DNA of 64,000 nucleotides from Prevotella sp. P3-122 (GTDB lineage: Bacteria > Bacteroidota > Bacteroidia > Bacteroidales > Bacteroidaceae): NCBI RefSeq assembly GCF_002251365.1, contig NZ_NPJH01000098.1:1-64000 (forward strand), given 5' to 3'. Positions 44,681 to 52,452 of the stretch are shown here, in pieces. The position numbers and the translations under genes were made by a program. The notes below the pieces were generated by a model. The model did no database searches. It was not told the origin of the DNA and saw nothing but the letters and a program-made list of their open reading frames with translations. Each line of letters opens with the position of its first letter. Positions within the stretch are counted from its first letter, which is position 1.

Positions 44681-44687
44681 AGGCTTA

Positions 44688-46847
44688 TTACTGTACGACC
44701 TTAAATCTTACTCTGAAGGTATGTGTAGCCTCATCCCAGTTGGTACCGAGCAGTTCGAAGCGTCCAATCTGAGCCGTCGAGCGAACGTGCTTTCCTATGC
44801 ATGGACATACGTCGAAGTCGCCGATACGCACAAGCCTAATCTTCTGGCTTGCATCCTTGGGCAGTCTGCTCCTATCGACGCCCTCTGGCAGGTTATCGAT
44901 GTCGACCGTCTCGAATGTCACAGGCATATCGGCCTGTATCATCTCGTTCATCATCTGCTCAATGGCTTTCTCCTCCTGCCTTGTCGGCTTATGGTCGAGT
45001 ACATAGCTAATCTTGCTCTTCTTCCTCTCCACATGAGCGTTTGTCGAACGCTTGCATCCGAAAAGCCTGATCATCACCTGATTAAGCAGATGCTCGGCAG
45101 TATGTGCAGGTGGGAACTCATCCTTGTTGTGCTCGTTGAACACATAGTCAGTATCGTCCTTCATTATGGTGAATTTAAATATCCTTCCGCTATATGGTCT
45201 CAGGTCAGCCGGGAACTGTCCGTTGCGTGTCAGCTCAACAGTCTGCTCCTCACCCGTCAGCAAGTCGATAGCCACCACGGTTGTCTCAGGCAAGCCGAGA
45301 TAGTCGAAGGCATGGTCAGGAATGTTAACCTTGACATTCATCCGGTCGCCCGAGAAATTGGCTACAACGAGTATGACATCGCTGCCAGCCTTGCGCAGAA
45401 AGGCGAAGTTGAAACGGGGATTAAACTGATACGAAGCCGGATTGACGTACATAAGGTCGAAGAAATCGCCCTCGAAGATGGCTTTCTCCCGATTGGCAAT
45501 GCGCAGTATCTGCTGGTATTTCAGCGCCAGCGCCTTCTCCTCCTTAGGCATGTGCCTACGGTCGTAGTAGCCGTGGATGAGTGAGTCGAGCGACCAGTAG
45601 TCGAAAATGGTTGTACGTCCATCACGTCCAGAGAAGCCCTCGGCATCCATACCCCTTTCTCCGAACTCCTGTCCTGCATAGAACATGAACGGGTTACGCA
45701 TGAGCAGAGCAGAGACAATAACACCGGGAATGGCCTTGTTGCCGTCGCCACAGAAGAAGTCGGACGCTATACGCTGCTCATCGTGGTTCTCAAGGAAATA
45801 AAGCATGTGCCCGGCAATGTCGCCAACTGTTTGCCACTGATATGTTATTGATGCGGCAGGGCGCTCGCCACGTATGACAGCCCTGACAGCATCGTACATG
45901 CCAACCTTGTCATACAGGTAATCGAAACCTGAGCTGATGAAAGTCCTGTACTGGTTGCCGTCATAAACCTCGCCTATGAAGTCTATCTCCGGATAGCGGT
46001 TCTTGACAATGCCCGTAGCATAGCTCCAGAACGATGCCGGCACCATCTCTGCCATGTCGCAACGGAAGCCGTCGACACCCTTAGATGCCCAGAAGAGCAG
46101 TATGTCGGTCATCTTGGCCCATGTGTTAGGTATCGGGTCGAAATGATAGCTTCTGCCACGTCCGTTACAATAGTCGATGCCATAGTTGAGCTTTACTGTC
46201 TCATACCAGTCGTTGTCGCCAGGCCGGTTGTCAAAGCGGTCGTTGCCTGTTGCCTTGGCAGGTGTCTCTACGTATGGTTTCTCCGGATCCTGATTCCTTG
46301 CGGCTGTTACGCCGCTAAGGTCGATGGGCATGCCGGTATAGTAGAAGTTGTTCTGCTGCGAGAAGTTCATCGTCTTGTCGTCGTCCTGTCCAAGGTCTTT
46401 AACACCAGTCGGCTTTTTAACCGACTTGTATTCCCTTGCCACATGGTTGGGTACAAAGTCGATGATTACTTTCATGCCTGCCTTGTGGGTACGGTCAACA
46501 AGTTCCTCGAACTCCTCCATTCGACTGTTCACGTTCTCAGCCAGGTCGGGATCAATATCGTAATAGTCTGCAATGGCGTATGGTGAGCCAGCAACGCCCT
46601 TGACAACTGCAGGCGACTGCTTTGGTATGCCAAAAGACGAATAGTCGGTCTGAGAAGCATGACGGATAACGCCAGTATACCAGACATGTGTTACGCCCAT
46701 GTCATGTATATGGCGCAATACCGTAGGGGTGAAGTCGTTCATCTTTCCCACACCATTCTCAGCAACCGAACCGTTTACCTTGCGGGTAACGTTCCGGTTG
46801 CCAAAAAGGCGTGTGAATATTTGATATATTATTATCTTCTTGTCCAT
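44688..46847 (-). CDS. GH13 alpha-amylase-type glycosidase fused to an AlaX-like tRNA-editing domain
   Basis: 719 residues. Residues 1 to about 560 are a GH13 barrel plus C-terminal beta domain: VIIDFVPNHVARE, GVDGFRCDMAEMVP (nucleophile Asp), IDFIGEVYDGN (acid/base Glu), LYFLENHDEQRIAS. There is no signal peptide, so it acts in the cytoplasm, perhaps on glycogen or maltodextrins. Residues about 562-719 are a tRNA-SAD/AlaX domain, which in free-standing form hydrolyses mischarged Ser- or Gly-tRNA(Ala). Its zinc ligands are seen as HTAEH (H582, H586) and CIGKH (C683, H687), with IRLVRIGDFDVCP between. An in-frame Met at 562 (44688-45164) could serve as an internal start. 3 nt after fabD. Confidence 0.9.
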   Translation of the reverse strand: MDKKIIIYQIFTRLFGNRNVTRKVNGSVAENGVGKMNDFTPTVLRHIHDMGVTHVWYTGVIRHASQTDYSSFGIPKQSPAVVKGVAGSPYAIADYYDIDPDLAENVNSRMEEFEELVDRTHKAGMKVIIDFVPNHVAREYKSVKKPTGVKDLGQDDDKTMNFSQQNNFYYTGMPIDLSGVTAARNQDPEKPYVETPAKATGNDRFDNRPGDNDWYETVKLNYGIDYCNGRGRSYHFDPIPNTWAKMTDILLFWASKGVDGFRCDMAEMVPASFWSYATGIVKNRYPEIDFIGEVYDGNQYRTFISSGFDYLYDKVGMYDAVRAVIRGERPAASITYQWQTVGDIAGHMLYFLENHDEQRIASDFFCGDGNKAIPGVIVSALLMRNPFMFYAGQEFGERGMDAEGFSGRDGRTTIFDYWSLDSLIHGYYDRRHMPKEEKALALKYQQILRIANREKAIFEGDFFDLMYVNPASYQFNPRFNFAFLRKAGSDVILVVANFSGDRMNVKVNIPDHAFDYLGLPETTVVAIDLLTGEEQTVELTRNGQFPADLRPYSGRIFKFTIMKDDTDYVFNEHNKDEFPPAHTAEHLLNQVMIRLFGCKRSTNAHVERKKSKISYVLDHKPTRQEEKAIEQMMNEMIQADMPVTFETVDIDNLPEGVDRSRLPKDASQKIRLVRIGDFDVCPCIGKHVRSTAQIGRFELLGTNWDEATHTFRVRFKVVQ

Positions 46848-46850
46848 GGA

Positions 46851-47738
46851 TTACTGAATGCCTTGCACATTGACATTCTTACCGATACGGCCAATCATTC
46901 CCTGCAATGCCTTGCCCGGTCCGCACTCTGTGAAGTCGTCAGCACCATCGGCAATCATGTTCTGCACACTCGATGTCCACCTTACAGAGCTTGTAAGCTG
47001 AGCAATAAGATTCTGCTTAATCTCCTCAGGGTCGGTGTGTGGCTTGCCGTCAACATTCTGGTAAACAGGGAATTTAGGCGCAGAGAACTGTGTCTGCTCA
47101 ATGGCAGCCTGAAGTTCGTCCTTAGCTGGCTGCATGAGTGGAGAGTGGAAGGCACCACCCACCTTCAGAGGCAGGGCGCGCTTTGCTCCAGCAGCCTTCA
47201 GAGCCTCGCAAGCCTTGTTTATGGCATTTACGGTTCCAGAGATAACCAGCTGGCCCGGACAGTTATAGTTTGCGGCAACAACCACCTCACCATCGGCAGA
47301 TACCTCAGCACAAATCTCCTCAACTTTCTCGTCGGGCAGACCGATGATGGCAGCCATGAGACCAGGGTTGGCCTCGCATGCCTTCTGCATGGCATTTGCA
47401 CGTGCGGCAACGAGCTTGAGCCCGTCCTCGAAGCTGATGGCACCAGCAGCCACAAGGGCAGAGAACTCACCGAGTGAGTGGCCAGCAACCATGGCAGGAT
47501 TGAACTCCTCGCCGAGGCACAGAGCAGTGATGACGCTGTGGAGGAATACGGCTGGCTGAGTAACATTGGTCTGTTTGAGCTGCTCGTCTGTACCGGCAAA
47601 CATTATATCTGTAATCTTGAAACCAAGTATTTCGTCGGCCTTGTCGAAAAGAGCCTTGGCCGTCTCGTTGTTATCGTAGAGTTCCTTACCCATACCTACG
47701 AACTGTGAACCTTGTCCGGGAAAAACAAATGCTTTCAT
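46851..47738 (-). CDS. fabD: Malonyl-CoA:ACP transacylase
   Basis: Loads malonyl groups onto ACP for fatty-acid synthesis. 295 residues. FVFPGQGSQFVGMGKELYD, catalytic Ser in VAGHSLGEFSALVAAG, GAFHSPLMQPA with catalytic His, and late PVYQNVDGKPH. First gene of a tight three-gene minus-strand operon; no other fab genes are nearby. Confidence 0.96.
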   Translation of the reverse strand: MKAFVFPGQGSQFVGMGKELYDNNETAKALFDKADEILGFKITDIMFAGTDEQLKQTNVTQPAVFLHSVITALCLGEEFNPAMVAGHSLGEFSALVAAGAISFEDGLKLVAARANAMQKACEANPGLMAAIIGLPDEKVEEICAEVSADGEVVVAANYNCPGQLVISGTVNAINKACEALKAAGAKRALPLKVGGAFHSPLMQPAKDELQAAIEQTQFSAPKFPVYQNVDGKPHTDPEEIKQNLIAQLTSSVRWTSSVQNMIADGADDFTECGPGKALQGMIGRIGKNVNVQGIQ

Positions 47739-47775
47739 AAATACAAAACTTTTAGGTGTTAGAAAAAAACAATAA

Positions 47776-47810
47776 AACCCCGAAACATCCTGAATGAATG
47801 AATCGGGGTT
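47776..47810 (-). terminator. Terminator of rpsF-rpsR-rplI
   Basis: AACCCCGA (47776-47783) pairs with TCGGGGTT (47803-47810). On the minus strand TTTTATTGTTTTTTT follows. Confidence 0.8.
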
Positions 47811-47837
47811 ATGGAAAGTTGCTTTACAGTAATAATA

Positions 47838-48377
47838 TTATTCTGCTGCAGGAGCCTCTTCCTCAGCTACAGGAGCCTCAACTGCTGGCTCTGCTGTAGC
47901 TGCTACAGTCTCCTCAACCTTTACTTCTTCGGTAGCGTTCTCAGCAACAACCTTTACTGGAACCTTCACCTCAACCTCCTTGTGGAAGTGAACTATAGCC
48001 TCGAAGTCGCCAAGCTTCTTTGCATCACGCATGGTGATAATCTTACGGTCAACCTCGATGCCCTTCTTGGCCAGTTCCTCTGCAACAGTTGCAGCGTTGA
48101 CAGAACCATAGAGGACGCCAGTGGCACTTACCTTAGCGGCAATCTCAAGAGTAAGACCCTCGAAAGCAGCAGCCTTCTTCTCAGCCTCAGCCTTGGCAGC
48201 TGCAAGCTTGGCAGCCTGCTGACGGAGATTCTCGGCGAGCACCTTCTTGGCAGAAGGAGAAGCGATAACGCCCTTGCCCTGAGGAATGAGGTAGTTACGG
48301 CCATAGCCGCTCTTTACATTCACGATATCGTTCTTGTAGCCAAGACCGATGATATCTTCTTTCAGTATGATTTCCAT
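47838..48377 (-). CDS. rplI: 50S ribosomal protein L9
   Basis: 179 residues. N-domain MEIILKEDIIGLGYKNDIVN, VKSGYGRNYLIPQGKGVIAS, then the connecting helix and C-domain. An extra 30-residue Ala/Glu/Val-rich tail follows the usual end, as often in Bacteroidales. Confidence 0.97.
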   Translation of the reverse strand: MEIILKEDIIGLGYKNDIVNVKSGYGRNYLIPQGKGVIASPSAKKVLAENLRQQAAKLAAAKAEAEKKAAAFEGLTLEIAAKVSATGVLYGSVNAATVAEELAKKGIEVDRKIITMRDAKKLGDFEAIVHFHKEVEVKVPVKVVAENATEEVKVEETVAATAEPAVEAPVAEEEAPAAE

Positions 48378-48393
48378 TATCTATCCTCCTTTA

Positions 48394-48666
48394 TTATTTC
48401 ATCAAATCGGTTACGAATGGAAGCAGTGCAATCTGACGGGCACGCTTAACAGCCTGTGCCACGCGACGCTGGTACTTGAGAGAGGTACCTGTAATGCGGC
48501 GGGGAAGAATCTTACCCTGCTCGTTGAGGAACTTCTTCAGGAACTCAGGATCCTTGTAGTCAATGTACTTGATGCCGCTCTTCTTGAAACGGCAGTACTT
48601 CTTCTTCTTCGTATCGATAGAAGGAGCTGTCAAATAACGGATTTCGGTGTTGTTCTGCTCTGCCAT
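48394..48666 (-). CDS. rpsR: 30S ribosomal protein S18
   Basis: 90 residues: KYCRFKKSGIKYIDYKDPEF, LPRRITGTSLKYQRRVAQAV. Between rpsF and rplI in the standard order. Confidence 0.97.
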   Translation of the reverse strand: MAEQNNTEIRYLTAPSIDTKKKKYCRFKKSGIKYIDYKDPEFLKKFLNEQGKILPRRITGTSLKYQRRVAQAVKRARQIALLPFVTDLMK

Positions 48667-48668
48667 GA

Positions 48669-49019
48669 TTAAGCCTCCTCTTTTTTGCCAAGCTTAGCGC
48701 GACGCTTCTCTGCGTACTGCACTGCGTACTTGTCGAGTTTAACAGTCATAAAACGAATTACTTTCTCGTCACGGCGATAGCCTATTTCGAGAGTGTTGAC
48801 GATTGTTGGCTCAGCCTTGAACTCAATCAGACAGTAGAAGCCTGTTGATTTCTTCTGGATAGCATAAGCCATCTTCTTCAGTCCCCAGGCCTCTTCGTTC
48901 AAAATCTCAGCACCGTTGTCGGTGAGGAGTTTCTTGAATTTAGCGACCGTTTCCTTCATCTGTTCATCAGACAAAACGGGAGTCAAAATGAAAACGGTTT
49001 CGTATTGATTCATAATCAA
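48669..49019 (-). CDS. rpsF: 30S ribosomal protein S6
   Basis: 116 residues: NQYETVFILTPVLSDEQMKE, WGLKKMAYAIQKKSTGFYCL, VIRFMTVKLDKYA. A start at 49013 (MNQYET) is equally likely and closer to the family. Confidence 0.97.
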   Translation of the reverse strand: MIMNQYETVFILTPVLSDEQMKETVAKFKKLLTDNGAEILNEEAWGLKKMAYAIQKKSTGFYCLIEFKAEPTIVNTLEIGYRRDEKVIRFMTVKLDKYAVQYAEKRRAKLGKKEEA

Positions 49020-49058
49020 TTTAAATTAATAAAATGTGTTATTTTGCAAAATGCGCCG

Positions 49059-49066
49059 CAAAGGTA
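49059..49066 (-). promoter_or_regulatory. -7 box of the rpsF operon
   Basis: Minus strand TACCTTTG, with a GTTG at 18-nt spacing (49085-49088); 40-46 nt before the start. Confidence 0.55.
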
Positions 49067-49160
49067 CTCATTTTTATTGTAATACAACCACCAATAAGCT
49101 ATTTAAAACCAAAAGTTTAACAGCTTTTAAGACTTTACATACATCTATGCTAAGCAAAAT

Positions 49161-49191
49161 ATTGTTTTTCGGTTGTAATTTAGTAAATTTG
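49161..49191 (+). promoter_or_regulatory. Promoter abutting the start codon at 49196
   Basis: ATTG 49161-49164, 19-nt spacer, TAAATTTG 49184-49191. ATG follows after 4 nt, the same spacing as at 7741/7746, so a leaderless mRNA is expected. Confidence 0.65.
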
Positions 49192-49195
49192 CGCC

Positions 49196-49399
49196 ATGAA
49201 ACGAAAGGTATTACAATTACTGAAACGCCGATGGACAGGGTTTGCCCTAACGGCAACAGGCATACTCGTAATGGCAGTCTGCTATCTGGCAGGACTCTAC
49301 GACGACGACAACAACTGGCTTCTCGCCCTACCCTTATTATTAATAATAGGTGGAGCGTGGGTATACGTTCACAACATCAAGGGAACAGACAAATACTGA
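49196..49399 (+). CDS. Small two-helix membrane protein
   Basis: 67 residues: a basic N-terminus (MKRKVLQLLKRRW), one helix (GFALTATGILVMAVCYLAG), a short acidic loop (LYDDDNNW) and a second helix (LLALPLLLIIGGAWVYV). Both ends are probably cytoplasmic. I do not recognise the family. Confidence 0.7.
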   Translation: MKRKVLQLLKRRWTGFALTATGILVMAVCYLAGLYDDDNNWLLALPLLLIIGGAWVYVHNIKGTDKY

Positions 49400-49419
49400 G
49401 AAAAAAACAGGCTGTAAAT

Positions 49420-49450
49420 TTTGCCATGTTGACGAATTGCATTAACTTTG
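49420..49450 (+). promoter_or_regulatory. Promoter of ribE
   Basis: TTTG 49420-49423, 19-nt spacer, TAACTTTG 49443-49450. Transcription should begin near 49457, about 243 nt before the ribE start. Confidence 0.75.
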
Positions 49451-49456
49451 CACACA

Positions 49457-49699
49457 TAGAACAATACACGGGAGTTGTGTTGATTAGATAGGGATACTCA
49501 TCAAATAATATCGAAAACCGATGTTGCCACTCCTGCTAATGGCGGGCCACACTAAAGGGCGAACAACCCGAGCTGTAAAGCCAGTGGATTACAAAGGCGG
49601 AGAGCACTCAAATCTTACAGATTAGGAGTTTTCATCACATCATTGGCACGACTCCCACTTTTTTTCTCACAACATCACTCATTAAAACCCACCACGACA
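49457..49699 (+). ncRNA. Structured 5' leader of ribE, candidate riboswitch of unassigned class
   Basis: A leader about 243 nt long. CCACT (49527-49531) pairs with AGTGG (49583-49587) and closes a junction of three hairpins: CCTGC/GCGGG (49532-49546), GGG/CCC (49557-49569) and GCT-GTAA-AGC (49572-49581, GNRA loop). A 3' hairpin ACTC...AATCT-TAC-AGATT...GAGT (about 49606-49629) ending in TTTT could act as attenuator or block initiation. I could not fit the canonical FMN aptamer, though a riboflavin gene makes FMN the first ligand to test. Confidence 0.5.
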
Positions 49700-50299
49700 A
49701 TGTTTTCCGGAATTGTAGAAGAGATGGCAACCGTTGTTGCCATAACAAAGGAACAAGAGAACATAGACCTCACGCTGAGATGCTCATTCGTTGACGAGCT
49801 GAAGATTGACCAAAGCGTAGCACACAACGGCGTGTGTCTGACCGTGGTCAATATATCCGACGGTTGCTATACCGTAACGGCCATGAAGGAAACGCTCGAC
49901 CGCTCGAACCTCGGACTACTGAAAGTTGGCGACAGGGTGAACGTTGAACGCTCGATGCTAATGAACGGCAGGCTGGACGGACACATAGTACAGGGACACG
50001 TTGACCAGACAGCCGTTTGTACGGACATGCAGGATGCTGATGGCTCAACCTACTTCACCTTCAAATACGACATAGACCGCGAGATGGCACGGCGTGGCTA
50101 TTTCACTGTTGACAAAGGCTCTGTAACGGTCAATGGCGTATCGCTGACTGTATGCCGACCAACAGACAACACATTTACCGTAGCTATTATTCCGTATACT
50201 AAAGAGGTGACAAACTTCCACGACATCAAGGTTGGAACAGTCGTAAACATAGAGTTCGACATATTGGGCAAGTATATAGCCAGACTCCAGCAGCTATAA
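49700..50299 (+). CDS. ribE: Riboflavin synthase, alpha subunit
   Basis: Dismutates two 6,7-dimethyl-8-ribityllumazines to riboflavin. 199 residues in two lumazine-binding repeats: MFSGIVEEMATVV with SVAHNGVCLTVVNI, and GHIVQGHVDQ with KGSVTVNGVSLTV. Start at ATG 49700 because the family begins MFxGIVE; the frame is open to 49643. The only rib gene in the window. Confidence 0.95.
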   Translation: MFSGIVEEMATVVAITKEQENIDLTLRCSFVDELKIDQSVAHNGVCLTVVNISDGCYTVTAMKETLDRSNLGLLKVGDRVNVERSMLMNGRLDGHIVQGHVDQTAVCTDMQDADGSTYFTFKYDIDREMARRGYFTVDKGSVTVNGVSLTVCRPTDNTFTVAIIPYTKEVTNFHDIKVGTVVNIEFDILGKYIARLQQL

Positions 50300-50377
50300 C
50301 TTAATTACTGACCTTTTCAAATTAGTTTTAGGAGTCAACCTATTCAAAAAAAAAGACATAACGAAAATATACTGAAA

Positions 50378-50466
50378 TGAAAATGCCCCTTGCTTCACAG
50401 CGAGAGGCATTTATTCTCAATAGGTATTAGTCTTTTTTAAGGTAAAAAGATTGTATTCAGGATAAC
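50378..50466 (-). ncRNA. Candidate small RNA between ribE and glnS
   Basis: A consensus promoter (50472-50503) predicts a minus-strand start near 50466. The transcript would hold a hairpin TCTTTTT/AAAAAGA (50431-50450) and end at a 14-bp stem (50381-50394 with 50399-50412; one mismatch, one wobble) followed by TTTTCATTT. About 89 nt, no convincing reading frame. Confidence 0.45.
50381..50412. terminator. Hairpin terminating the candidate sRNA and possibly ribE
   Basis: AAATGCCCCTTGCT (50381-50394), loop TCAC, AGCGAGAGGCATTT (50399-50412). The T-rich side is on the minus strand. Confidence 0.65.
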
Positions 50467-50471
50467 GAGTG

Positions 50472-50503
50472 CAAAGATATACAAAATAACGATATGCTCC
50501 AAA
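50472..50503 (-). promoter_or_regulatory. Orphan consensus promoter pointing away from glnS
   Basis: Minus strand TTTG (50500-50503), 20-nt spacer, TATCTTTG (50472-50479). No protein gene follows on this strand before ribE's 3' end. Confidence 0.65.
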
Positions 50504-50596
50504 TATTTTTTTATGTTGCAGAGCAGGTTTTTGGCTGTTATGGCACACAATTCGAAAAAATATCTACTACAAGGGTGCCATCTACTCATTTTTTCG

Positions 50597-50604
50597 TATC
50601 TTTG
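50597..50604 (+). promoter_or_regulatory. -7 box of glnS
   Basis: TATCTTTG, 20-29 nt before the start. It lies inside the longer frame opening at 50513 and rules that start out. Confidence 0.6.
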
Positions 50605-50623
50605 CACACATTATTATAATTAT

Positions 50624-52408
50624 ATGAGTTTTATGACAGTCACAGAAGAGAACATCACTAATGAGGAAAAGCGCAGCTTAAGCTTCGTAGAGCAAATAGT
50701 TGAGCAGGATTTAGCCGAGGGTAAGAACGGAGGACGCATACAGACCCGCTTTCCGCCCGAGCCAAACGGCTACCTACATATCGGCCATGCCAAAGCCATT
50801 GCCATAGACTTCGGTGTAGCACGCAAATACGGCGGAGTTTGCAACCTACGTATGGACGACACAAATCCTCAGAAGGAAGATACAGAATACGTAGAGGCCA
50901 TAAAGAAAGATATCGAGTGGCTTGGCTTCAAGTGGAATAACATCTACTATGCCAGCGACTACTTCCAGCAACTCTGGGACCTTGCCGTAGAACTTATCAA
51001 GGAAGGCAAGGCATACGTTGACGAGCAGACATCCGAGGAGATAAGGCAACAGAAAGGTACGCCAACCCAACCAGGCATCGAGTCACCCTATCGCAACAGA
51101 CCTGTAGAAGAAAGCCTTGCACTGTTCGAGGAGATGAACTCCGGACGAATGGAACCAGGCAAGATGGTTCTAAGGGCAAAGATAGACATGGCCAATCCGA
51201 ACATGCACTTCCGCGACCCAATCATGTACAGGGTTCTGAACATGCCCCACTGGCGCACAGGCAACAAGTGGAACGCCTACCCGATGTACGACTATACACA
51301 CGGGCAATGTGACTACTGGGAGGGTGTCACCCACTCTCTCTGCACTCTGGAGTTTGTCAGCCACCGTCCTCTCTACGACCTGTTTGTAGACTGGGCAAAG
51401 CAGGCCGCACACGACGACCAGCCGTTGGACGACAACCGTCCGAGACAGACTGAGTTCAACAAGCTGAACCTGACTCACATTCTTCTGTCAAAGCGCAACC
51501 TGCTTATACTGGTTAAGGAAGGAATAGTAAACGGATGGGACGACCCACGCATGCCGACCATATGTGGTTTCCGCCGCCGTGGCTATAGCCCAGAAGGCAT
51601 TCTCTCTTTCATCGACAAGATTGGCTATACAAAGTTTGACGCACTCAACCAAATGTCGCTCTTTGAGTCGGCCGTCCGCGATGATCTGAACAAACGTGCT
51701 CTGCGTGTAAGTGCCGTCATCAATCCGGTGAAGCTTGTAATAACAAACTTCCCAGAGGGAAAGACTGAGGTATATACAGCTATAAACAATCCAGAGAACG
51801 AGGCCGACGGTACACACGAGATAGAGTTCAGCCGCGAGCTGTGGATAGAGCGCGAGGACTTCATGGAAGACGCTCCGAAGAAGTTCCTCCGTCTTGGTCC
51901 GGGCAAGCAGGTGAGACTCAAGAACTCGTATATCATACAGTGTCCGGAGAACATTGAGGACTGTGTGGTAAAGAACGAAGATGGAGAAATCGTTGAGATA
52001 CACGCTGAACTTATCCCTGAGACGAAGACCGGAGAGGCCAACTGCAACATGAAGATAAAAGGCAAGACCATCCACTGGGTAAGTTGCAACCACTGCCTGG
52101 AGGCAGAGGTCCGCAACTACGACCGTCTATGGATGGTAGAGAACCCACGCGATGCAGTAGCCGCCTACTCCGAGGAACACGACGGAGTGAGAGGCATAGA
52201 GGCCATGCGCCCATTCCTCAACCCCAACAGCCTTGAGATAAAGAAAGCCTACGTAGAAAAATGGCTGGAGACACGCAAGCCTATGGACTACCTGCAGTTC
52301 CAGCGTGTAGGCTACTATAATGTTGACCCAGACTCTACCCCATCCCACCTCGTGTTCAACCGCACGGTACAGCTCACAGATACCTGGAAGAAGATGAGCG
52401 GGAAATAA
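50624..52408 (+). CDS. glnS: Glutaminyl-tRNA synthetase
   Basis: Charges tRNA(Gln) directly. 594 residues from ATG 50624; ATG 50633 (MTVTEEN) is about equally likely. Class I signature PPEPNGYLHIGHAKAIAIDF (HIGH) and KMSKS-equivalent ILLSKRNL. The C-terminal anticodon-binding beta barrels are complete (LRLGPGKQVRLKNSYIIQC). A TPR gene follows after 44 nt. Confidence 0.96.
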   Translation: MSFMTVTEENITNEEKRSLSFVEQIVEQDLAEGKNGGRIQTRFPPEPNGYLHIGHAKAIAIDFGVARKYGGVCNLRMDDTNPQKEDTEYVEAIKKDIEWLGFKWNNIYYASDYFQQLWDLAVELIKEGKAYVDEQTSEEIRQQKGTPTQPGIESPYRNRPVEESLALFEEMNSGRMEPGKMVLRAKIDMANPNMHFRDPIMYRVLNMPHWRTGNKWNAYPMYDYTHGQCDYWEGVTHSLCTLEFVSHRPLYDLFVDWAKQAAHDDQPLDDNRPRQTEFNKLNLTHILLSKRNLLILVKEGIVNGWDDPRMPTICGFRRRGYSPEGILSFIDKIGYTKFDALNQMSLFESAVRDDLNKRALRVSAVINPVKLVITNFPEGKTEVYTAINNPENEADGTHEIEFSRELWIEREDFMEDAPKKFLRLGPGKQVRLKNSYIIQCPENIEDCVVKNEDGEIVEIHAELIPETKTGEANCNMKIKGKTIHWVSCNHCLEAEVRNYDRLWMVENPRDAVAAYSEEHDGVRGIEAMRPFLNPNSLEIKKAYVEKWLETRKPMDYLQFQRVGYYNVDPDSTPSHLVFNRTVQLTDTWKKMSGK

Positions 52409-52452
52409 TCTGGCCACAGTCAGGAACACCTCATACAAAATACAAACATTCA

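Noticed and set aside
49457..49640. Canonical FMN riboswitch before ribE
   Set aside because: Short stretches look similar (GGGCGAACAACCCGAGC), but the ordered conserved blocks of the FMN aptamer could not be aligned. It is kept as an unassigned leader.
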